From assembly GCA_027484685.1 (NCBI GenBank), contig JAIXSO010000046.1, positions 16,150 to 80,149 of the forward strand: DNA of 64,000 nt. Direction: 5' to 3'. Source of the DNA: Bacteroidota bacterium (GTDB taxonomy: Bacteria; Bacteroidota; Bacteroidia; UKL13-3). The notes below the pieces were generated by a model. That model made no database searches, had not been told where the DNA came from, and saw only the letters and a program-made list of their open reading frames with translations. The translations under genes were made by a program, and so were the position numbers. Below, one piece after another: positions 13,829 through 23,000 of the stretch. Position 1 is the first letter of the stretch. The number at the start of each line of letters is the position of its first letter.

Positions 13829-15946
13829 ATGAAATTAAATTTAAAATCAATTTGTGTATTAGCGGGTATTACAGCCAATTTATTTTTTGTAAACTATAAC
13901 GTAAAAGCTCAGCCAGTGCAAACCTTAACCATTGAAAAACTTTGGCAACTAGGTCGTGTAAGCGAGCCTCAACTTTCGGCCGATGGAAAAACTGTGCTCT
14001 ACAGCGTGAGGCATTACGATGTAAAAACCAATAAAAGTACAAATATTTATTATTTACTAACTTTAGCCACAGGCCAAAAGAAACAAATAACAACACCAGA
14101 GGTAAATGCCTTTAGTGCGCGCTTTACGCCAGATGGTAAAAAAATTAGTTATTTATGTACCAAAAGTGGTGATGCACAAATTTGGGAAATGAATATTGAT
14201 GGAACTGAAATTACCCAATTAAGTTTTGTAAGAGGTGGTGTAAGTGGTTATAAATACTCGCCAGCCATGAATAAAATAGCCTATACGGCCGATGTTAAAT
14301 TGGATAATGAGGTAAAAGATTTATATCCTGATTTAGATAAATGCAATGCCAGAATTATAGATGGATTATTTTACCGCCATTGGGATAGTTGGCACGATTA
14401 TGCTTACAGCCATCTTTTTGTAGCTGATTTAACTTATGGTGTAATGGGCGATGGAAAAGATTTAATGCAAGATGAAAAATTTGATTGTCCACTTCAACCT
14501 CATGGCGATGATGATGAGTTTAACTGGAGTCCTGATGGAACTCGAATAGCCTATAACAGCCGTAAACAAACAGGAACAGCCGAGGCCATTTCTACCAATA
14601 GCGATATTTATTTATATAATTTTTCTACCAAACAAACCATTAATATTTCGGCAAGTAATAAAGGTTACGATAAAAATCCTCAGTTTACACCTGATGGAAA
14701 AAAAATATTTTGGCAAAGCATGGAAGGTGAAGGCAATGAAAGTGATTTGAATAGATTAGTTTATTTAAACATTGATTTTATTATTTCGGCTAAAGATAAA
14801 CCTGTTACCCTTAAACCTTTTTCTGTGTTAACTAGTAGAAATAATTTTGATTACCCAATTGAAAATTTTTTAATTAGCAATGATGGAAAAGTAGTTTATT
14901 TCACTGCTCCTTATCAAGGCACCAAACAATTATTTGCATATAATTTTGATGTAAAAAAGGAAACTGAACGCATTAAAATAATAACTGTAGGCGATTGGGA
15001 TTATGGTGCATTTAGCGTAAATGGAAGTTTAAAATCGGGTAGGGTAGTTATTAATAAAATGAGTATTTCAATGCCTGCCGAGTTGTTCGAAATTGATTTG
15101 CAAACAGGTAAAGAAAAACAAATTACTTTTACCAATAAAGATGTTTTAAACAATGTTGCAATGGGCGAGGTGCGCAAACGCATGGTAAAAACTACCGATA
15201 GTGCCGATATGTTGGCTTGGGTAATTTATCCTCCTAATTTTGACCCTAATAAAAAATACCCAACTTTATTGTATTGCCAAGGTGGTCCACAAAGTGCATT
15301 AACACAGTTTTTTAGTTATAGATGGAATTTTGAACTAATGGCCGCAAATGGTTATATAGTTATAGCACCAAACAGACGCGGAATGCCTGGCCATGGTAGC
15401 GATTGGAACAACCAAATTACAGGCGACTATGGCGGACAATGTATGCGCGATTATTTAAGTGCAATTGACGATTTATGTAAAGAAAGTTATGTGGATAAAG
15501 ACAAGCTAGGCGCAGTAGGAGCAAGCTTTGGCGGATTTTCGGTTTATTGGTTAGCTGGTAATCATAACAAGCGTTTTAAAACTTTTATAGCGCATTGTGG
15601 TATGTTTAATATGGAAAGTTGGTATGGCACTACCGAAGAAATGTTTTTTGCCAACCACGATAACAAAGGTCCGTATTGGAGCCAAACCTCACATCCTAAT
15701 AACTTTGATGCATCGCCACATAAATTTGTGCAAAATTGGGATGCACCTATGTTAGTTATTCATAACGAAAAAGATTTTAGAGTGCCACTAGGCCAAGGAA
15801 TGGAAGCTTTTACTGCAGCTCAAATTAAAGGAATTCCAAGTAGGTTTTTATACTTTCCTGACGAAAACCATTGGGTAACCAAACCTCAAAACAGTGTACT
15901 TTGGCAACGAGTTTTCTTTGATTGGTTAGCTAGAAGTTTGAAGTAA
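13829..15946 (+). CDS. Secreted S9 family serine peptidase
   Basis: The 705-residue protein has a signal peptide (about 1-28, ending VKAQ), a WD40-like beta-propeller (DGKTVLYSVR, DGKKISYLC, WSPDGTRIAYNSR, FTPDGKKIFWQS) and a C-terminal alpha/beta hydrolase. The catalytic Ser is in GASFGGFSVYW near residue 566, the Asp in IHNEKDFRVPLGQG and the His in FPDENHWV. It is a periplasmic or secreted dipeptidyl/acylaminoacyl peptidase for peptide uptake. It is 60 bases after the MaoC gene and ends before a strong terminator at 16111-16149. Confidence 0.92.
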   Translation: MKLNLKSICVLAGITANLFFVNYNVKAQPVQTLTIEKLWQLGRVSEPQLSADGKTVLYSVRHYDVKTNKSTNIYYLLTLATGQKKQITTPEVNAFSARFTPDGKKISYLCTKSGDAQIWEMNIDGTEITQLSFVRGGVSGYKYSPAMNKIAYTADVKLDNEVKDLYPDLDKCNARIIDGLFYRHWDSWHDYAYSHLFVADLTYGVMGDGKDLMQDEKFDCPLQPHGDDDEFNWSPDGTRIAYNSRKQTGTAEAISTNSDIYLYNFSTKQTINISASNKGYDKNPQFTPDGKKIFWQSMEGEGNESDLNRLVYLNIDFIISAKDKPVTLKPFSVLTSRNNFDYPIENFLISNDGKVVYFTAPYQGTKQLFAYNFDVKKETERIKIITVGDWDYGAFSVNGSLKSGRVVINKMSISMPAELFEIDLQTGKEKQITFTNKDVLNNVAMGEVRKRMVKTTDSADMLAWVIYPPNFDPNKKYPTLLYCQGGPQSALTQFFSYRWNFELMAANGYIVIAPNRRGMPGHGSDWNNQITGDYGGQCMRDYLSAIDDLCKESYVDKDKLGAVGASFGGFSVYWLAGNHNKRFKTFIAHCGMFNMESWYGTTEEMFFANHDNKGPYWSQTSHPNNFDASPHKFVQNWDAPMLVIHNEKDFRVPLGQGMEAFTAAQIKGIPSRFLYFPDENHWVTKPQNSVLWQRVFFDWLARSLK

Positions 15947-16110
15947 TTTTTAGTTGGTTTATGGTTAATAGACCATAGACGATGGATGAAATGTAGAGAT
16001 TAGTTGTCATGCAAAGCGTGATAAAAGTTCACAATCAAAACTTCGAACTTCGCACTTGGTAAAGCTGTAAGCATCTTCCTTGAATTAACTTATTATTCTC
16101 CAGTAGTGTT

Positions 16111-16149
16111 AACTTTGTCAAAGTTCTAAACTTTGACAAAGTTTTTTTT
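16111..16149 (+). terminator. Strong intrinsic terminator after the S9 peptidase
   Basis: A perfect 15-bp stem (16111-16125 with 16129-16143), three-base loop and eight-T tail. Each arm, AACTTTGTCAAAGTT, is itself nearly palindromic. Confidence 0.85.
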
Positions 16150-16200
16150 GAATCAGCAACAAACGTCATCACGATCTTAGAGCAGCAATTAAGCGAGTTT

Positions 16201-16235
16201 GGTATTTGGTAGGGAAGTTTAATTAAACGTCTTTA
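16201..16235. repeat. 35-base palindromic repeat, left copy
   Basis: It matches 16925-16959 with two mismatches. The core GTTTAATTAAACGTCTTTAC includes the palindrome GTTTAATTAAAC. Together with the right copy it brackets the 155-residue gene. Confidence 0.7.
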
Positions 16236-16391
16236 CAAAGCCAAGTTGCACTACAAAGCCAAGCTAGTAAACGTCTTCGCCTTGTTCTTTTTGTTTAAAG
16301 AAAATCCTTTATTTGAAGAAAGTGAAATCTGTAATTATTTAACAAAAAGACAGATACAAAAAAAGCAATAATATTTTAAGATAAACAAGCC

Positions 16392-16859
16392 ATGATCAAA
16401 TTTAAGTTGATTCTATTTTTATGTTTGTTGGTATTATTTATATCAAGTGTAGTGTTATACATACTCAGAATTGACGAGTATTTAGGCATAAATAAATCTA
16501 CTTTTCATTGTAATAATATAAAACCATCATATAAGTTTTTTTTCAAATGTGAAAAGAAATTCAAAAAAGAAATTAAGACTAATTTTTTGAAGAATGAAGA
16601 ATTGTATGAATTGACTAAAATATCGGATGGAGCTATTATTCCTGATGTTTATGGCGGTAACGGAGTTTGTGTCGAATACAATGATTCTATCTATCCTGTA
16701 TTTAAAAGTGGCTTTTTTAAAACTAAACCTTGGAGAAAATACCAAATCATCGTGGAAATTGTTCACCATTCAGATTCTTTATTAGTATTTAAAAACGAAA
16801 GAAGAGAAAGATTTGAAGAGGATAAAGTTTATTATGATTCAATAATAATTAATCGGTAA
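16392..16859 (+). CDS. Small membrane-anchored protein, unknown
   Basis: The 155-residue protein has one N-terminal membrane segment (about 4-26, LILFLCLLVLFISSVVLYIL) and a Lys-rich hydrophilic domain, probably periplasmic, ending KVYYDSIIINR. I recognise no family. The gene is alone and lies between two copies of a 35-base palindromic repeat (16201-16235, 16925-16959), so it may be a recent arrival. Confidence 0.6.
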   Translation: MIKFKLILFLCLLVLFISSVVLYILRIDEYLGINKSTFHCNNIKPSYKFFFKCEKKFKKEIKTNFLKNEELYELTKISDGAIIPDVYGGNGVCVEYNDSIYPVFKSGFFKTKPWRKYQIIVEIVHHSDSLLVFKNERRERFEEDKVYYDSIIINR

Positions 16860-16924
16860 ACTGATAGATTGATTCATGCATGTGTATGCGTAAAGTACTT
16901 ATAGTTAATATTAAATGCGTAATT

Positions 16925-16959
16925 GGTATTTGGTAGAGACGTTTAATTAAACGTCTTTA
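16925..16959. repeat. 35-base palindromic repeat, right copy
   Basis: Second copy of the repeat at 16201-16235. This copy is the better palindrome: 16932-16961 reads the same on both strands except for one mismatched pair, with AGACGTTTAATTAAACGTCT at its core. A Bacteroidota-style palindromic stretch with ctagcg words follows at 16997-17016. Confidence 0.7.
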
Positions 16960-17034
16960 CCAGATATACTGGTGCCAGAGGCTTCGCTATAGCCTCACTA
17001 GCGGGACGCTAGCGAATGCCTGAAATAAGTTAAA

Positions 17035-17071
17035 CAAAAAAGCCCCCCATAAATTTTACTTTATGGAGGCT
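17035..17071 (-). terminator. Terminator of the giant LamG protein gene
   Basis: On the minus strand AGCCTCCATAAA pairs with TTTATGGGGGGCT (one bulged base), followed by a T run. It lies about 20 bases after the stop at 17092. Confidence 0.8.
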
Positions 17072-17091
17072 GTTAATTTTAATTGATTTGC

Positions 17092-20000
17092 TTATTTAGC
17101 TATAACAAGCTTTTGGTTGGCAATTTTGCCTTCGGTAATTACTTGTACAGTATAAATTCCGTCTTTCCAATTTTCAATATTAAGCTCAGTATTTGAGGTC
17201 AATATATTTTCAGAATAAATTATTCTACCCGTTATATCAAAAATATTGATTTGAGACTCTTTGCTTAAATTGTTAATAATCAAAATTTTATTTGCAGGAT
17301 TTGGATACATGCTAAATGAATTGACATTGATATCATTTACACCAATTGTTGGCTCATTTATAGTAAAATTAATCGAATCTTTGCAACCATTATCATCAGT
17401 TGCCACCAATTTATAAGTTTCAGGGCATGCATTGTTAAAGGTGTAAGTTGAATCGGTTATGTTTATGATACTCCCAACTGAATTGGTGCTCCAAGTTAAT
17501 TTTAAAGCAATTGGCAATGTGCCATTGGCTATATTTACCCTTACTTGTTTACAACGAATGGTGTCGGTTGGATTCAACACACTATGAGTCAACTGTAAAT
17601 TACAATTAATAATGTTTACACTAATGCAAACAGAGGTATCAATACAACCATTTTGTGTAATTATTACTTTGTAGTTACCTGAAACAGTTGGCGTATAGCT
17701 TTGCATATTAGCATTGGCTATTGGCAAATTGGTACTACAATTTATCCATATATAGTTGGCATTAGCAGCAGCAGTTAAAGTATTTCCGGTTTTGGTTACT
17801 GTTTTGTTTACTGTTGTTATGTTTAAGTTGTAAACAATAATACTATCACAACCTGCTGTATTTGTTAAAGTATCTCGATAAGTACCACTTTGTGTAATTG
17901 TTACTCCTTTTATAACATAACTTTTGCAAGCAGAAATGTTTTGAGTAGAGCCATTTTTTTGAATGGTTAAATTAAGCACCAAAATACTATCGCAACCAGT
18001 GGCACTTGCACCAAATAAAGTATCGCGATAAATTCCTGTGTTGGTGTATGTTTTTCCATTTAAAATAAAGCTGTTACAAGTTGATTGAACAATATTATTA
18101 ATTGCTGGTCCGCCACTGTTAATAGTTAGGTTTAAAGTTACAATACTGTCGCAACCAGCAGCATTTATTATGGTATCTTTATATTGTCCGCTTTGGGTGT
18201 AAGTATTGCCAAATATGGTTAAACTTCCACAACCAGTGCGTGAAATACTAGAAGTTGAAGCTTGTCCAACAATTACAGTTAACCTAACAGTACTATCGCA
18301 ATTACCAGCTACTCCTGTAAATGTTTGTATATACATTCCAGGATTGGTTATGTTTAATGAGCCAAAAGTTATTATGCCGCCTGCGCATAGTGATGCACTT
18401 TTATTGAAGGTATCATTTGGCAGCACGTTGATGGTTGGAGAAATAGAAGGACAACTGCTGCCTGTATTCAAATATTCTGCATAATAATTACCACAGCGGA
18501 AAGGAGAATTATAATTTAAGTTTCCACTATTTGTATTATTCACAACCATCACACCATTGCGGAAAAGTTTAACGGTATTAAATGTACTGGTAACTGAAAC
18601 ATTTCGTGTTACAGGATTGTAGGTTAATGCTGGTCCTGGTGAACTTGTACCTTGCACAGTTGGATAAAAATTGTATCGCATTTGTGTACAACCAACACTT
18701 TGCACAGCCGATATGGCTTCACCTGCCAATGCTGTAGTTGTTGCACTGGTTCCATTGGCATTCAATTGTGTAACAAGGGACGATGGTGGCGCTGCAGTTT
18801 TTGTTACACGGTATCTGGCTGCATTACTAGTGGCAAAATTAAAAGCAAAATTACGACTTGCTCCGGCACATAAAACAGAAGTATCAGGAATATCGGTTAA
18901 GCTAGGTAAACGAAACAATGCGCTAACTTCGTCTCGCGCAATTGTCCTAGAGTATATAGCTATATCATCAAATACCCCTAAGGCTCCTCTATTTATTACG
19001 GAATTATCGTGAACATTACCAATGCGGCCAATATTATTTGTTGAAATTCCTGTGCCCGATAAACGAAGTGTATCATTAACATAAACTTCATAATTACTTC
19101 CTCCAGTGCGCACTAACACGATATGGTGAAATACTCCTTGGGTTAATACATAAAATGCATTGTCTAGAAAATTATCAGTGGCTGCAATCGGTCTTAATCT
19201 AATTTCGGAGCCAACAACTTGTGCAATTAATATAGCTGGTGAATTTGTTCCTGAAAGTAATACCCGATTTTCCTCAACGCCTATAACCACATTTGGTTTG
19301 TACCAAAACGATACAGATGTGTTTGTAAATGCACTCAAACTTATATTTGTGTTAATAAAGGTAGTTTTGGTATTTATTAATAATGCTGATTGAGATGCAG
19401 AGGTTCTGCCAAGGGTGTAGGGCATACTTGTAACTGAGCTTCGTTGAAATTGTTGTACCGGATTAAAAGGTTCGCGGGCCAATGATTGTTCTTTGTCTTT
19501 GGCATTCATTGTCCAAAAGCGAACCAATCCATTATTAAGGTTAGTGCTATTTTTATTGATTCGTGTATGAAGTTGAATGTTTGCACAACCATTTGAAATA
19601 CTTATTCCCACCAAAGTATCAGTAGTAGCTGGGGCAAAAGTTAGGCCTGTGGAATCTACCCCGGCAACTTGTGCATTTTTTAAATAAGTATACTTAGCCG
19701 TTGTTGAAGGAGCAAAATCCCATGCTAATCGGGTTTGGTTTCCATTGCATGTAATCACACTCACTGGTGTATTTACAATTGCAGGCATTTTAAATAACTC
19801 GTTTGCTTCGGCATCTGAAATAACCCTATTATAAATGGCTATCTCATCATAACCTCCTCTTGCGCCTCTGTTGGTAAGTCCCGGACGACCGTTACCAATT
19901 CGCTCGGGTCTCCAAGTTGGTGCACCACTTCCTGATGCTACTAAATTGCCGTTAATAAAGAGTTTATAGTTTCCAACCCCATCATTGGCATAGGCAATAT

Positions 20001-23000
20001 GTGTATAGGTACCATACACCAAACTTGTTGGTGCAGTGTATATGGCAGTTCCCGCAATGTTAAGCACTTGCACTTGGTTATTGATGTTCAATATAACTGG
20101 TGCTACACTGCTGACATTGCTATTAGAGATTAAATAACCATCAGTAGTTACTTGGTTATTGAATAAAGAAGAATGCCAGAACGAAACCGTGTAAGGTTGA
20201 TTGTTTTGTAATTCGTTACCCAAATCTGTATTTATCCATTGGTTGTCTTTATTTGGTATATTAAGCGCTCCATTTACATCTAGGTTGTTTCTACCTGTTG
20301 TGTTAGAACCAAAATCTGTAGTCGATAAGCTAAATTGTGTTATTCCATTTGTTAAACTTTTTCGGTCGTCAGTATTTTTCATGCTCCAAAAGCGCAGCAA
20401 GCCGTTATTCAAGTTTAGGGACTGGCTGTTTACATTTAATCTTACCAAATATTCAACTGCATTGCAATTGCGTAATGCCATAACCCTAATGTTTGAGGTA
20501 TCGGAAAGCATTACTGAATTAATAACTGCATTGCTGGTGTCGGCTATTTTGTTATTACCTCTCCAAGTTGTGTAGTTAGCACCTGTTGCATTAGAGAATT
20601 GAAAATTAACAGAAGCGTTGGAGCCAAGGCAATTGCTTACTGATTTTTGAACAGCTAGTAACGAAGTTGTATTATTTAATATTTGTACTTCTTGTAAAGA
20701 GAGTTCGCGGTTGTAAATAAATATGTCATCAAAGCCCCCCCCGGTAGCCCCTTGGTTTTCAAATCCCGGACGGTTGTTTCCAATACGGTCAAAATTAGCA
20801 GGCGACAAATCATTACCCTGTGAAACCAATAAACCATTTACATACAAATTGTAATTTGATCCATTTCTAGTTAATACAATATGATACCATGTATTGTTTA
20901 CAAAGTTTTGAATTTCGCGCTCTACTCCGGCAAACGTAACAACCCTAAAACTATTGCTGTTTACAACTAATATTTGATGACCGATTGGTAAGGTGTTGGT
21001 GTTAGATCCAACTAAACACTTATATGTGGCAGATGCAGCGTGTCTGTACCATAGTGAAATTGATCCAGTTGTCATTACCGGTATATTGGTACGAATTACC
21101 GAAGTAGTATTGGTCATTACCAATGCATTGTTTGCCGCACCTGTTCTGCCATTGCCAAAGGCTATGCCTGTACCAATTAAACTCAATGTATCATTACGGG
21201 TAATATCTTTTGATAAATCTGATACACCGGCTGTCCAGAAACGAATCAGTCCGTTTGATGAAACACGTGGTGCAAAAGTATCGTTGATGTTTACATACAA
21301 GGAATAATAAGTAGTACAAGTGGCTGAATGTTGAATGGTATCATAGAATAAACCCGATGTGGTATATGTTTTATTGTTAAAACTATAGTTTCCACAAGCA
21401 TTGGCAATAATCGTATCACGCTGTCTGTTTACATTCAGTTTTGTGATAAATGATTCAACCATGCAATTATTAAATACCCTAATAGTAATTGATGTATCGG
21501 CAATTGTAAGGTTATTAAGAGCACCAGTTAAATTAGTTGACACCAATGTATTGTTGCGATACACTTCAAAAAGTGTTTCATTGGTATCGTTTACAGAATA
21601 TGTGTAGTTTAGATTTTCACCCACACAAAATTTACTAGCTTGCTTCCAATTTAGTAAACCTGGACGCCTTAAAACCTGTCTTATTTCAGCGGCACTTAAA
21701 ATTCTGTTGTAAACACGAATATCATCGTAGTGTCCCACACCAGTGTTTTGATAGGTAATTCTGCCTCCAATAGCGCTAATATTGCTCGCATTTAATCCAG
21801 TAATGGTATATACTTGTTCTCCATTAAGATAAACTGTTGCATTATTTGATGCATCAAAAGCCATAGATAGATGATACCAAATAAGGTTTTGTAGTGGTGT
21901 TGTATGCTTTGTTATTGCAACCGCATTATTAGAAGAATATAATTCACCCAATGTATTGATTGCTAAAAAAATGGTATTACTATTATTAGTTCCTGACAGC
22001 AACACATTATCAATCATCGAACTATTATTATAGTAGTACCAGAAGCTTATGGTCGTATTTGATTTAGGAATAGAAGTCTTAAATATCATTGGGTATTGCT
22101 GCAATCGAATGGATGCATTTGCGTTTCCTTTTCTGTCGTTTTGATAATCGCGCCCACTTAAATTAAGAAGATTGTTTCCCCCAATCATATCCACCAACGT
22201 GTCTGCTCTATTTAGTGTGTCAGAAATGTTAAGCGTAAAATAGTGTATAAGGTTATCTGTTCCTTTTATTGCTGTTGAGTTATTTATCGTGAGTGCGAGG
22301 TTTATAATGCTATCGCAACCGTTTATTGTTTTCAACGTATCTTTATATGCTCCACTTCTATAATATCTTTTTGTACCAACTACAAATGAACCACAGGCTG
22401 TTTCTGTTAAGTTATTTGTAACCGGATTACTTACCTGATAGGCATATTGATAGTTTTCTGTAATGCACTGATTTTCTATACGCACGGCTATCAATGTATC
22501 ACCTAAAACTGAAGTATTGGCGTATGTTGGTGAATTTGTTCCAACAGCGGAAGTATTCTTAAACCACTGGTAATTGGCTGCTGTAGCTGAAAAATTAACT
22601 GCATGTGATCTGGTGCTGCCAGCACATGTTGGCTGCGATATGTTGAGCCTGCGCACTTGCCCAAAGTTGTAAATATTTTGAACTTGTGAAGCGTTAAGCT
22701 GTATATTATAAATTCTAATCTCATCAAATTTTCCTGTAGCTCCTTGTGTTTCAAAACCAGGACGGTTGTTACCAATACGATCAAAATTAGAAGTTGCCAA
22801 GTTTGTACCGGTGGCTACTTGTGTACCATTTAAATACAAAGTAAAATTTGAGCCATTTCTGGCTAAAGCTATATGATGCCAAGTATTTGGTGTGAATACA
22901 ATTCCCGAACCAATAGCCCCACCTGTGTTCGACCATGGGAAGAGTCTATCGCTATTATTATCTGTTAATAAAAGCGGATGACCTGCAGGTATAGTTCCTG

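Larger units (their letters stand above)
15947..16391. other. Repeat-rich intergenic region
   Basis: The 445 bases hold a strong terminator, the dispersed words GAACTTCGCACTTG (16045-16058, again at 34340-34353) and the 20-base word 16066-16085 (again at 8961-8980), and one copy of a 35-base palindromic repeat (16201-16235). No coding sequence was seen. Confidence 0.6.
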
